From assembly GCA_964444925.1 (NCBI GenBank), contig CAYUIV010000006.1, positions 1 through 49,662 on the forward strand: a stretch of 49,662 nucleotides of DNA, read 5' to 3'. The translations under genes and the position numbers were made by a program. This document shows, one piece after another, positions 8,585 through 17,928 of this stretch. This DNA comes from CAYUIV01 sp964444925. Its GTDB lineage: Bacteria > Pseudomonadota > Gammaproteobacteria > Diplorickettsiales > Diplorickettsiaceae. How positions within the stretch are numbered: position 1 is the first letter of the stretch; each line of letters begins with the position of its first letter. The notes below the pieces were generated by a model, which was not told the DNA's origin, made no database searches, and worked only from the letters and a program-made list of their open reading frames with translations.

Positions 8585-10102
8585 ATGTTCAATAGAAAAC
8601 ATTTTTTTGTCACGTGTGTCAGTACCTTAATTTTAGTTATAGGTTCTTATTTCTACATTAGAACTGGTGTTGCGACAAACAATACAATGGATATCATCCA
8701 TTTATTTCCTATAGAGAACTATACGCAGAAATTTTCAACCTGGTTAGATTTAAAGCAAACAGATACAGAGTCTTTACTCGATAAGAGGCAACGCCAAAGA
8801 CATTGGGAAGCGTTAATGCGTCATTACTATCAAGAGTCTTCTCCTTGGAATAAAAACTTTATTATCCAAATATTAAAACGGCCTAATCCATATGACGCAG
8901 AAGCCTTAAATTTATATGAAACAAATGTAAGACATCTTACAAAAAATTCCAATACACCACAAACTCCAGAAGATCAAATTAAATATGGGGCAAATTTTCG
9001 TGCTTATACGGAAAATTGGTTTGAGACTATTAAACAAAATATGCAATTGCATCAATTTGAAACGCCTTTAAACTATGACACGGCAAAACGTGCCATTGCA
9101 ACGGATAATTTACAAGGCCGTATTTTACCAACTGATGAACCACATTTTTATCATCACACAATTCCAGGACAAGGATATCCTTTTGACACATTACAAGCCT
9201 CTACTATTTGGGCTGGAACGCCACTTTATATTTTGGGAGAAACCAAGGATAAAGCATGGGTTTTTATTAGAAGTCCTCGTTTTACAGCTTGGGTAAAAAG
9301 TACTGCAGTTGCGCTTGTTGATGAATCGTTTATTACGCAGTGGCTAGCATCAAAAAAATTCTTAGGTATTACAGGCACACAAGTTTCTATTACAGACTAT
9401 CTTAAAGGTACGTTCCATTTTTTAGGTTATGTTGGCATGATGCTACCACAGGTCAAACTCAATAACCAAAGTGATGAAGGATTATATGCATTAATTCCAG
9501 TACGAGATACAGTGGGGAAAGCAACGATTGCAACAGCCAAGCTCTCTACAACAGAAGCAACACCCTTACCTTTGTTGCCTTCGATACACCATTTTAAACA
9601 AATAATAGAAGGGGTATTAGGACACCCTTATGGATGGGGTGGTATGTACTTTTATAATGATTGTGCCTCAGAACTTAAAAATATTTTCACCCTATTTGGT
9701 ATTTGGCTACCCATTGGTTCAAAAAATCAGGTAGATGAAAGACAACTATTGGGTACTATGCAGGATTTATCAGAAGATACAGAAGCCAAAAGTCGCTTAG
9801 AAACACTAACGAAGGTAGGAAAACCTTTCATGACGCTGATATACTTACCAGGTCACATTATGTTATACATTGGTAATCATCAACACATCAGTGGTCTAAT
9901 TCCTATGAGCTATCAATCTTTATGGGGATTTAGACCGAAACCTGAAAGAGAAAATGTGAAAGATAGACGCTCTATTGTAGGTCAAAATGTTCTTTTACCA
10001 CTGCTTGTGCATTACCCAGAAGATCCAAGCCTTTGGTCTTTAGCAGGTCGCAATACGTTTAAACTCTTTCATCTCGATCAATTACCCGCTGAGAATGCAT
10101 AG
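8585..10102 (+). CDS. Membrane-anchored NlpC/P60 (C40) cysteine peptidase with SH3 domains
   Basis: 505 residues from the ATG at 8585 (an upstream in-frame TTG at 8549 is less likely). A single hydrophobic segment at about residues 7-25 is an uncleaved anchor or signal peptide, so the enzyme faces the periplasm. The middle matches the N-terminal stabilising and SH3b domains that precede NlpC/P60 in this family (GTPLYILGETKDKAWVFI; FTAWVKSTAVAL). The catalytic region has YGWGGMYFYNDCASE, with the nucleophile Cys360, and the active-site His424 in PGHIMLYIG. Such enzymes cut the D-Glu to diamino-acid bond of peptidoglycan stem peptides. The likely role is wall remodelling or recycling. A link to building the Dot/Icm channel is possible but not shown. 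Confidence 0.85.
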   Translation: MFNRKHFFVTCVSTLILVIGSYFYIRTGVATNNTMDIIHLFPIENYTQKFSTWLDLKQTDTESLLDKRQRQRHWEALMRHYYQESSPWNKNFIIQILKRPNPYDAEALNLYETNVRHLTKNSNTPQTPEDQIKYGANFRAYTENWFETIKQNMQLHQFETPLNYDTAKRAIATDNLQGRILPTDEPHFYHHTIPGQGYPFDTLQASTIWAGTPLYILGETKDKAWVFIRSPRFTAWVKSTAVALVDESFITQWLASKKFLGITGTQVSITDYLKGTFHFLGYVGMMLPQVKLNNQSDEGLYALIPVRDTVGKATIATAKLSTTEATPLPLLPSIHHFKQIIEGVLGHPYGWGGMYFYNDCASELKNIFTLFGIWLPIGSKNQVDERQLLGTMQDLSEDTEAKSRLETLTKVGKPFMTLIYLPGHIMLYIGNHQHISGLIPMSYQSLWGFRPKPERENVKDRRSIVGQNVLLPLLVHYPEDPSLWSLAGRNTFKLFHLDQLPAENA

Positions 10103-10443
10103 GTCTTATAGATTTTTTACAGAACAAGAGAGTAAATAAAGCTTGCTTACTTATTTTATACTTGGTCCAGTGCTTAGGATAAGTGATTGCATACTGTTAT
10201 ATATCCTGTAGTAATAAACAGCAAATCAAGCTATTTTAAGAAAAATTAAAGTGATAGGTATCTTTAAAAATTGAATCTTTCTTTGTGCAAGTATCTCTTC
10301 GGAAAAAGTGTAAGCTATTAGTCAAGTAGTATTTTTGATACCAAGTTTATTTAGCAAGGTCTTGTTTTGAAAATATGTTGTCTTAACTTAATAAGATCAA
10401 CTTTTTTCTTATGTGTCTTAGAAATATACCCATTTCTTAAAAG
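10103..10443. other. Intergenic stretch with no recognised feature
   Basis: 341 nt, AT-rich, between the C40 peptidase and tRNA-Met. I found no open frame with family similarity, no strong hairpin and no convincing promoter. The genes on both sides converge here, so it probably holds 3' untranslated ends. Confidence 0.5.
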
Positions 10444-10517
10444 TGGCTATGGGTGGATTTGAACCACCGACTTCAGCGTTATGAGTGCTGCGCTCTAACC
10501 ATCTGAGCTACATAGCC
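10444..10517 (-). tRNA. tRNA-Met (CAU), elongator type
   Basis: The minus strand folds as a complete tRNA. It has a 7-bp acceptor GGCTATG/CATAGCC, a D-arm GCTCAGATGGTTAGAGC, an anticodon stem-loop with CAT in CACTCATAACG, and a T-arm GGTGGTTCAAATCCACC. The discriminator base is A and CCA is not encoded (ACTT follows). The acceptor and D-arm match elongator tRNA-Met of gammaproteobacteria rather than the CAU-reading tRNA-Ile2 (GGCCCCT acceptor) or initiator tRNA. It begins 2 nt after the icmF stop codon, so it may be cut from the icmF transcript. Confidence 0.93.
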
Positions 10518-10519
10518 TG

Positions 10520-13500
10520 CTATACTGTCAGTTGAGAAGGACAACGAAATTTTTCAATAATGCCGTGTATAAATATATTTGCTTTATGCTTTGGCTGTAC
10601 TTGACATTGTACAACAGTATCCTCATTCTTTTTTAATGTAAAGATCAATGGTATAGTACTCTTCATATTATACTGTTGATCGGTAAAACGTAACCAGTGC
10701 CAAACACCCTGAAAAATTTTTGTATACTCCACTATACCTTCTTTTTGAATAGTAAAGACAAGATCTTTGTAAGACCTATCTGTTGTTAACGGCCAGTTTA
10801 TCTCGATTTGGGTGTCTTTATTTCGGATAAAATAGATTTTCTCACCACATTGTATTTTCAATGTTACTTTTGGCGGTAGATACAGTACTTTCAGCATCAA
10901 TTTTTCATAACTTTTTTCTTTTTCTTTAAAAAAAAGTTGTTGTATTAACTGTGCTCTTTCAAGTTCTGTCATTACAAAAGCAGGGATAGTAAGACATATG
11001 TCGTTGTACTTTTGAGTACTCCACCTGACTGTATCTGTTTTTAAGAAAGGAAATAAATAATCGTTGATATAGTTTTGCAATATTCCCTTGGGACCAAAAA
11101 AACGATTGAAGTGTTCTATTTGTATGTCATCTTGACTATTTCTAAATACAGGATAACGTCCTTCAATATATGTTGTATAAAAATTAACGACATTTTCTCG
11201 CCATGTTGTATTTATATATTGTTCGGTTTCTTGCACGAGCAATTGACGCACTTGGACAATAAATTGATACATCCAGTTTTGCAGAGGCATGGGCAAAGAC
11301 AGACTAGACTGTAGAAAATGTGACAGCAATTGGTTTTCAGTTGGATGCAGAAAATATTGCTTCATCAGTTGAAAAGATACAACATGTGTTTTTTCCGTCA
11401 CGAATAATGCATGTAAATAACTTGAAAGCTTTTCCAAAGGCAAACGCACTTGCGTGACAAGAGGTGAAAGTAGTTTTAAATGAGGCTGTAGTTCTAACGC
11501 TGCTAATGACTCAAAATGTTGCGTCAAATGCTGTTGTATAAGCCATTGATCTTGCATATTCCATTGCGTTAGCGTTTGTTGAAGCAAAATCCAACTTGTA
11601 TGCTGAGTAATGGTAGTAATTAATTCTTTAAATGGAAAAGGATGTTCTGAAAAATAAGTAAAAATTGTTCGCATTTGATGCCAAGAATGTATATCAACCA
11701 CTGCTGTTTCTTGAAGAAGATTCAACCAAAAGTTTGTATAATCGTTTAACCAAGCAACACGAATAGCAGATACCAGTTGAGTCATTTGCGCTTCATTTAA
11801 TTGTGATACTTCTTCTTTGACCTCCGTTTGATCATATAAGACAAAATCACGACCTTGCATCACTGCTTTAGTCAATTTTGGAATAAGCTGCGTATAAATT
11901 GTATTAAAATTTTCATAAGTATATTGGAGTAAAATCTTTTTATTTCTAAACTTTTCTGAAAAAAGTTGTTTCTCTTTCACAGTATCTTTTCTTGAAAAAA
12001 GCGGGGTTGTTTTTCGTTGACTAAAATGACTATTTAATGCAAGCCATACCTTTTGTTTTGTGGGCAGTGCCTTTAAAGAATGACGTATTTTTTCAACGGT
12101 TTCTAAATCTTTTTGAGTGAACAAAGTAGTATTTTTTAATAAATACTCTGCTTCTTTTAAAATAAAGTCAGCGATATAGCTTCTTAAAGCAGATTGTAAA
12201 TGTACTTGTATTTTGGCTTTCTCACTAACCTTGATGAGTTGATCGATCAAAAAATCTTGATACTGATCATGTTTTCCTTGCAGTATTTGAAATACTTTTA
12301 AGAAATTATAAAGGTCTTCAGGCGATTCTAAGGTATGCAAATGATGACTGAGGCTTTTAATCAAACAATATCCCAAGTTCCTTAGCTCTTTTCGATATAT
12401 ATAAGAAATATGATGCACTATTTCTTTTTGTCGAATAGAAAACCATTGGAATTGTCGTGTTAAAGCCAGTGTATGTTGTAATGTATTCAAACGAGCTATA
12501 GTAGATGCCAGTTTTTCAGTAAATGACTGAGAAGATTCACTATTCAAGGATTCGTTTCTGTTTTCTAAGACAGTTTTATTGACGCACGACAGTATGTGAA
12601 GGTGCTTATAATAGGAAAAAGTAAGACTGGCTATTCCTACGATAAATAAAAACCAAAGTATTACACCTTGATAAATCATTGTTTGAGATAAACGGCTTTG
12701 TTTTTTTTGTTGATTGTATTTATCTTGTGCAATTGTTTCAACAATATTTTTACTAAAATATAAACACGTTTTACCAGAATAAACTGTATTCTGTGACCTA
12801 TGTATTATTAATAAATGTTGTTGATGAGATCTTAAATTTGATATATCAGATGCCAGCGTGTGAGCAAATATATCAATGACAGGCGTGTCATTGATGTCAG
12901 TGACAACATTTTTCAAACCTACGCTATAGATCCCGCCTAACCAAAGCTGAGCACTAAAAACTTCATTTTTAATTAAATACTGTATGTAGCAAAGAACAGT
13001 TCGTAATAAATACGTTCCTTGCATTTGAAATTTTTGAATAAGGTATCGTTTTTTTACGGTTTGAGTATGATATAAACTCTCAATAAATTGTTCTTGTAAT
13101 TTTTGCTCCCACTGTTGAAACTTATCTCGTACCACCGAGAGGATGACTTCCTGTGCATGGTAGCTGTCTAAATTAATTCCCCAAGGTTGATTCTGTTGAT
13201 TGTATAATGGTGCAAAAAACTCTTGGAAACCAATGAATTGATTCATTTGACTTAAAATGATCACTACTGCGCTTGGTTTTTGCAAAATGTAAGTCAATAC
13301 AGCAATGGCTTGTATTAATGCAGGGTAAAACTCGTTCTGATCACGTATTACAAGATGTGTTGCACTGATAATTAAGAAAATACATGCAAAAGAAAGCCGT
13401 TGTCGGTATAACAGCGCGAAAAAGTTATATAATTGATCTAAGCGTTTTAAGACAGCTTGTGATATTTCTATAAAACATGCCTTATCTCCCGTCCATATCC

Positions 13501-13663
13501 ATGCCATTTCAGTTATTTGGTTCTTTTCTTCCCATGTGATAAAAAGCTGCGCATGGGTTGCATGTTGTGAGCGAATAAACGTTGTTTTACCGACCTTAGC
13601 ATATCCAAGCACAATATAAGTGGGCAGCTGATAGTCAATGTGAACCGAATGAGAACAATACAA
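10520..13663 (-). CDS. icmF: IcmF, type IVB secretion inner-membrane protein (TssM-like)
   Basis: 1047 residues; Legionella IcmF is a little under 1000. An N-terminal Walker A (GYAKVGKTT, residues 20-28) is intact. A transmembrane segment follows at about 333-353 (LWFLFIVGIASLTFSYY), then a long, Gln/Leu-rich, mainly helical periplasmic part and a beta-rich C-terminus. In Legionella, IcmF and its partner DotU stabilise the DotG-DotH core complex. Here no dotU lies beside it, and the gene is separated from the main dot/icm block by about 4 kb carrying comEA and ankyrin genes. The first plausible start is TTG at 13663, since no ATG lies before the Walker motif, so the exact start is uncertain. 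TssM of a type VI system is unlikely because no other T6SS gene is present. Confidence 0.88.
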   Translation of the reverse strand: MYCSHSVHIDYQLPTYIVLGYAKVGKTTFIRSQHATHAQLFITWEEKNQITEMAWIWTGDKACFIEISQAVLKRLDQLYNFFALLYRQRLSFACIFLIISATHLVIRDQNEFYPALIQAIAVLTYILQKPSAVVIILSQMNQFIGFQEFFAPLYNQQNQPWGINLDSYHAQEVILSVVRDKFQQWEQKLQEQFIESLYHTQTVKKRYLIQKFQMQGTYLLRTVLCYIQYLIKNEVFSAQLWLGGIYSVGLKNVVTDINDTPVIDIFAHTLASDISNLRSHQQHLLIIHRSQNTVYSGKTCLYFSKNIVETIAQDKYNQQKKQSRLSQTMIYQGVILWFLFIVGIASLTFSYYKHLHILSCVNKTVLENRNESLNSESSQSFTEKLASTIARLNTLQHTLALTRQFQWFSIRQKEIVHHISYIYRKELRNLGYCLIKSLSHHLHTLESPEDLYNFLKVFQILQGKHDQYQDFLIDQLIKVSEKAKIQVHLQSALRSYIADFILKEAEYLLKNTTLFTQKDLETVEKIRHSLKALPTKQKVWLALNSHFSQRKTTPLFSRKDTVKEKQLFSEKFRNKKILLQYTYENFNTIYTQLIPKLTKAVMQGRDFVLYDQTEVKEEVSQLNEAQMTQLVSAIRVAWLNDYTNFWLNLLQETAVVDIHSWHQMRTIFTYFSEHPFPFKELITTITQHTSWILLQQTLTQWNMQDQWLIQQHLTQHFESLAALELQPHLKLLSPLVTQVRLPLEKLSSYLHALFVTEKTHVVSFQLMKQYFLHPTENQLLSHFLQSSLSLPMPLQNWMYQFIVQVRQLLVQETEQYINTTWRENVVNFYTTYIEGRYPVFRNSQDDIQIEHFNRFFGPKGILQNYINDYLFPFLKTDTVRWSTQKYNDICLTIPAFVMTELERAQLIQQLFFKEKEKSYEKLMLKVLYLPPKVTLKIQCGEKIYFIRNKDTQIEINWPLTTDRSYKDLVFTIQKEGIVEYTKIFQGVWHWLRFTDQQYNMKSTIPLIFTLKKNEDTVVQCQVQPKHKANIFIHGIIEKFRCPSQLTV

Positions 13664-13781
13664 AATAGTAGTGATGTTTTTGCAATAATATAGACTTATT
13701 ACAGCGCGATACTACTGAACTCTTCATCAAAAAACAACTTTTTGATAGGTTTGCGTATTAATTTGTACTAAAATAAATGCT

Positions 13782-14234
13782 TTGAAGTACAAAACGCGTA
13801 TGTGGTTTACTATTCTTTATAGCTTTTTTTCTTTTCACTTCATGATCGCTTATACCAATGACGCACTTTTTTATGAAGCCTATAAAACAGCAAAGCAACA
13901 GGAAAAATACCTTAACACAGTAAGAAAAAATCAAACAGAGCTAAAAAAAACTGCTACACAAGAAGAACAAGATATTGTTCCGGTAGAAGAGGCGCACACA
14001 ATAGGACTCATTGATCTCAATACAGCTGATGTGAATCTTTTACAACAGTTACCTTATATTGGACCCATACGGGCTCATGCAATCATTGATTATCGAAACC
14101 AACTACCCCATCAACGGTTTCAATCCATTCAGCAACTGTTACAAGTTCCCGGAATTGGACCAAAACGTTTACAACGTATTCGAACCAGAATTATTTTATT
14201 AAAAGACGCTCAATTAATACAAGATAAACGTTGA
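13782..14234 (+). CDS. comEA: ComEA-like helix-hairpin-helix DNA-binding protein
   Basis: 150 residues. The N-terminal hydrophobic stretch (about residues 7-24) looks like a signal peptide or anchor. The C-terminal ~65 residues are a ComEA domain with two HhH motifs (IDLNTADVNLLQQLPYIGP and LLQVPGIGPKRLQRIR). ComEA binds incoming double-stranded DNA in the periplasm during natural transformation. The start is either TTG 13782, which gives a basic n-region, or ATG 13800; neither has a strong ribosome binding site. The domain is preceded by a longer linker than in stand-alone gammaproteobacterial ComEA. No other competence gene is in the window, so the role in uptake is inferred. Confidence 0.85.
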   Translation: MKYKTRMWFTILYSFFSFHFMIAYTNDALFYEAYKTAKQQEKYLNTVRKNQTELKKTATQEEQDIVPVEEAHTIGLIDLNTADVNLLQQLPYIGPIRAHAIIDYRNQLPHQRFQSIQQLLQVPGIGPKRLQRIRTRIILLKDAQLIQDKR

Positions 14235-14569
14235 GAGGCTTTTTTAAGTTCTATGATCTTACTGTGCGTCGTACTGAAAAGTATATAAATGAATCTACAA
14301 ATTATCAAATTTAACGTTTTGTAAAAGTAACATAGTAGTATGAGACTTGATTTTCTGTACATTATAAAAAGCTTCGAGCCTAGTGCACGCGTAATTATTA
14401 TAAAAACATATGCAATATTCAAATTTTTCACTTATGTTTCATTGGCATCTATCAAAAATTGTTTATTACGTTGACAAAAAGATTAAATGTAACCTAGCTA
14501 ACACTAAAGATGTCGCTTATCAATACGCCGTACTACTTTTCCTCTTAGAAGAATTTCTATTCTTCATCA
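14235..14569. other. Intergenic stretch with no recognised feature
   Basis: 335 nt between the convergent comEA and ankyrin genes. An imperfect hairpin (GAAGAAT/ATTCTTC) lies near 14550, just after the ankyrin gene end on the minus strand, without a U-run. Nothing else is recognisable. Confidence 0.45.
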
Positions 14570-15754
14570 CTAATTAAAACGTCGTGTCGACATGAAATGC
14601 GGTGAAAGTATTGGCTCTCTATGTAAGCGACGGTATACTTTTCCTATGGTCCAATGATTTGCTCCATATAAAAGAAATGCACTGATTGATGAATATAACG
14701 CGTTTTCTGGAATGGTTGTTCTATGTTCAAAAAGACATGGCAGTTTTCCCTTTACTTGAGCTAAGTACATATTTTCTAAAAAAATAGTGTCTTCTTGACT
14801 ACAGCGCTCTAACAATACTTCCCAAGCGTGCATGCTTTTTCGGTTGAGTTGATGAATCTCGGCACCCTTTAATATGAGTGTGGAAACAAGTCTTGCGTCT
14901 AGTACTCTCCGTGTTACACACGCATGCAATGGCGTGTTACCTTCTATATCTGACAAGCCTAAGTTAGGCGTTTCATACTCATGTAATAAGCATAAAATCA
15001 TAGATAAATCACACTCCGTATTTAAAGCAAAATGTAGTAAACTTTGATGATTTAGTCCTATTTTCTGATTAATCACGTGTTTTTCCGAATTGCCGTAGAA
15101 ATACATTTGTATTGTAAAAACTGCTTTTATTAAAGCTATGTTAGATGTTCGGATTGCATCGGGTAGGAATGATGAGAGATGACTTTCAGCGACATCTATG
15201 TTGACACCAGAACGAAGAAATATGCGTATTAATCGATGAAAATCTTCAAATATCTGTAAATATGTGTGTAAGCATGATAAAGGTAACATTGGATTTCCAA
15301 GATCTACATTACAAGATAACAAAGCATAATATTGTAAACTCAAGGAATTTTCCATAAGTAATATTTCAAATGGTGTCATTCCTACTTTATTATATTGATT
15401 GATTGTTACCCCTTGTTCCAGTAGCGCATTAAAAATTTCTTGATCGGTTTGATATTTTGCACAAAGATGTAATGGTGTATTTCCTGTTGCATCTAATAAA
15501 TTCAGATTTGGATCACACAGTAATAAATAATCGAAAATATCTGATGAAATGCTATGGCTGCGTAGCACAAAATGCACGAGTTGCAGCTCATTTACAACCT
15601 GACTTTCTGATAGATTATAATAGCTTTGATAGGCTGTTAATTTTTCTTTTACCTTTCTTACCTCATGATTTGAAATTGCATTCAAAATGAATTTTTTTCT
15701 GAACTTTTTATCTAAATTATCTAGATAAGGTGCCGGTATTGAGTGTTGATTCAT
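14570..15754 (-). CDS. Ankyrin-repeat protein, paralog of the divergent gene at 16374
   Basis: 394 residues. An N-terminal non-repeat part (about 1-75) is followed by ankyrin repeats around residues 80-150 (DATGNTPLHLCAKYQTDQEI; GMTPFEILL). A second set lies around 225-300 (SLLHFAL, IEGNTPLHACVTRRVL, LILKGAEIHQLNRK). No signal peptide or membrane segment is seen. It aligns along most of its length with the product of 16374-17525, for example NLLDATGNTPLHLCAKYQTD against NLKDSQGDTPLMVCSRFQTD. The pair is therefore an inverted, diverged duplication. Unlike four other ankyrin proteins in this window, it has no convincing F-box-like end. It is a possible Dot/Icm effector by association only. Confidence 0.82.
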   Translation of the reverse strand: MNQHSIPAPYLDNLDKKFRKKFILNAISNHEVRKVKEKLTAYQSYYNLSESQVVNELQLVHFVLRSHSISSDIFDYLLLCDPNLNLLDATGNTPLHLCAKYQTDQEIFNALLEQGVTINQYNKVGMTPFEILLMENSLSLQYYALLSCNVDLGNPMLPLSCLHTYLQIFEDFHRLIRIFLRSGVNIDVAESHLSSFLPDAIRTSNIALIKAVFTIQMYFYGNSEKHVINQKIGLNHQSLLHFALNTECDLSMILCLLHEYETPNLGLSDIEGNTPLHACVTRRVLDARLVSTLILKGAEIHQLNRKSMHAWEVLLERCSQEDTIFLENMYLAQVKGKLPCLFEHRTTIPENALYSSISAFLLYGANHWTIGKVYRRLHREPILSPHFMSTRRFN

Positions 15755-16373
15755 AAATTTTTTTATAAAAGAGTATAATTTTTTCCGTCAAGATAAAAAA
15801 ACTAAAAATAGGTCTATTTACCAACGCAATTCAGCACTAAAATCATTAATAGTCGCAAAGCGAGTACTTATTTTCGTAGAATTTTGGCAGTTTCTACGCC
15901 AAATGTTAATGAGAAATCAATCTTTTGTTTCGTGGAATCGTCGGCTTGCACTAAATTCGTATCGGCTTTTCTGAAAGCGTTTGGAATAAGGGCTGATTTG
16001 TAGTTTTACACTACGATGTACTGATAGACAAAAGTCATACGACTCATTATAAAAGATAACTCTTACTTTGAATCATATTTCACTGACTTTTGCTAAAAGG
16101 GATAAATTATGTGCGCTTAACATTGAAAATGCTGAGGTGCAGAAAGTATATGGTTAACTTTTTTCCATATAAAATGTTTTTCTCTTGATACAGCAGAGCT
16201 CATTATACACCACACTGCCTGATTAAACCAGCTCACGGTCTATGTATTTAATAAGACAAATGCATGGCCATTCGTCAATCATGAAGCATTTTATTTTGTT
16301 AACATAAGCAGGTTACACAAGAGAAAAAGAACATGAATAACGGTTGGTAAAAAGGTCTATACTTTCTATTTGA
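15755..16373. other. Gene-free stretch between two divergent ankyrin paralogs
   Basis: 619 nt. It should hold the promoter of the leftward ankyrin gene and the missing 5' end of the rightward one, but I could not recognise remnants of the missing N-terminus. On the minus strand, roughly 15826-16010 has a stop-free stretch of about 42 codons ending in TAA. It is followed in another frame by a few more sense codons ending in W-stop. This could be decayed coding sequence, but I cannot assign a family. No inverted-repeat ends of an insertion sequence were seen. Confidence 0.4.
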
Positions 16374-17525
16374 AATACTTATGTTGCTGGCGAAATTCAC
16401 AGCTATTCTCGAGCCATAGCGTCATGTATAGATGCGAACGTTTTTGCTTATTTATTGAATCAAGGACCCGACATAAATTTAAAGGATTCACAAGGGGATA
16501 CGCCTTTGATGGTTTGTAGCCGTTTTCAAACAGATCCCGAAATATTTCAACTGTTAATGCAACACGGTGCAAATCCTTTAGACATGTCTAAAGATGGAGA
16601 AACCGCTTTTGACATCCTGCTTTCCTCACGACAGCTCCGACCGTTCCTGCACGATGATGCTACAGAATTCTCTAAAATTTACTTTACGATGCAGCACGCG
16701 TTTCCATTGGGATTAGACCTAAGAAGTTCTGAATTTTTTTCCTCATTATTCAACGTATTTTCGAAGTTTCAGGACCGACAAACACTTGTTAATAAGATAC
16801 AAAACAAAGCATTTAAAATACTTTGGTATAGCGTGCAATGTAATAATATTTTAGAGGTAAATGAAGTATTGACAGCACAAGCACCTTTATACGCTCGCAT
16901 TGGACAACAGGCTATTAATCAAACGACTTTACCTGATAAAAAAAACTTATTGCATGTTGCATTGGAAAATCTATCTACTTCACTACTGGAAGCGCCAAGT
17001 AGAAAATACTCTTTTCAAGGTAGAGGCATTGCGTATTTATTAGATTACCCACTGGACTTGAACCAAGCCGATGTAGATGGTAATACACCGCTTCATACGT
17101 ATTTACAAAAGAACATTGAGATAGGTCTAGATTTGAAATTGATTGCTTTGCTCCTTGCAAAAGGGGCAAGGATTCAACAATGTAATCGATTCAATATTAA
17201 TCCATGGCAAACCTTATTACACAGCTGTCATTATCAAGATTTGAAAGTTATCAATGAGCAATATGCGTTGCATCAATCCCCTGCTTTCTTCATAAATGCA
17301 CAAGATTTTTCTTTACGTTCTACAGAAGGCTTAAACAAAACGTTTTACAGAAGGCTTGAACCAAAAAACGCTGAAACGTTGCAGAGAATTGTTGCAGCCA
17401 TTGAAATCTTCATTGAAAATGGGGCACAAGTTGATGAGATTGCAAAGGTATATGCGACGAAAAAACAACACATTGAGAAAAAAATATCGTCTACGTCGTC
17501 TCGCTTCGGAATGAGTTATAAATAG
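16374..17525 (+). pseudogene. Ankyrin-repeat gene lacking its 5' end
   Basis: The open frame starts after a TGA at 16371 and has no ATG or GTG. The only conventional start is TTG at 16455, inside an ankyrin repeat. Homology to the paralog at 14570-15754 continues upstream of that TTG to about 16377: FAYLLNQGPDINLKDSQGDTP corresponds to FDYLLLCDPNLNLLDATGNTP. So about 75 N-terminal residues present in the paralog are missing. The rest (about 380 codons) is intact, with repeats DSQGDTPLMVC, NLLHVAL, VDGNTPLHTYL and LLAKGARIQQCN. It may be a 5'-truncated pseudogene, or it may still be translated from TTG 16455 as a 356-residue protein. No Shine-Dalgarno supports that start. Confidence 0.65.
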
Positions 17526-17928
17526 TGTCAATGTGAGTTCCAAACACAGCATTAGTTGGCGAATTTAAGCACTGGTAAATGAAATACCTCACACAACTGT
17601 GTTTAGCGACATTAAACCGTCACCTATTATAGTTGTTAATTCCTTATAAAATGATTTTTATCGCAATCACTTTTTTCAGTGAGTCATGAATCATTGAATA
17701 GGAATCTTAGGTTACTTGATGAACGACGTTAAGAAGAAGCCACGATCGAAATATGTATTGCTCACTTTCTCTAAATACAGTTACGGGTCGGTTCATTCAT
17801 TTTTTATTGGTCGCTTCTAAGTGCTACTCATTTTTTCTGTCCGTACAAATCGTCTAGCAACTCAAAAACGAATCAAGGTATGCATATTTTCATAGAAAAC
17901 GAAGGAGTAAACTATTTATATTAATCAT
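17526..17928. other. Intergenic stretch with no recognised feature
   Basis: 403 nt between the convergent ankyrin gene and tamB. No open frame, tRNA, strong hairpin or repeat shared with the other gaps was recognised. It may be decayed DNA, given the truncated gene beside it. Confidence 0.4.

Noticed and set aside
10444..10517. tRNA-Ile2 (CAU anticodon modified to lysidine)
   Set aside because: The acceptor stem and D-arm match elongator tRNA-Met and not the GGCCCCT acceptor of tRNA-Ile2.
10520..13663. Type VI secretion gene tssM
   Set aside because: IcmF and TssM are homologous, but no other T6SS gene is present and a full dot/icm block is nearby.
16366..16572. 68-codon open frame on the minus strand over the ankyrin gene start
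   Set aside because: The plus-strand frame has ankyrin homology to a paralog here; the minus frame has none.
14570..17525. F-box-like ends on the two divergent ankyrin paralogs
   Set aside because: The segment IPENALYSSISAFLL looks superficially similar but lacks P-x-E-[LVI] and reads into an ankyrin-type helix (FLLYGAN); the paralog does not conserve it.
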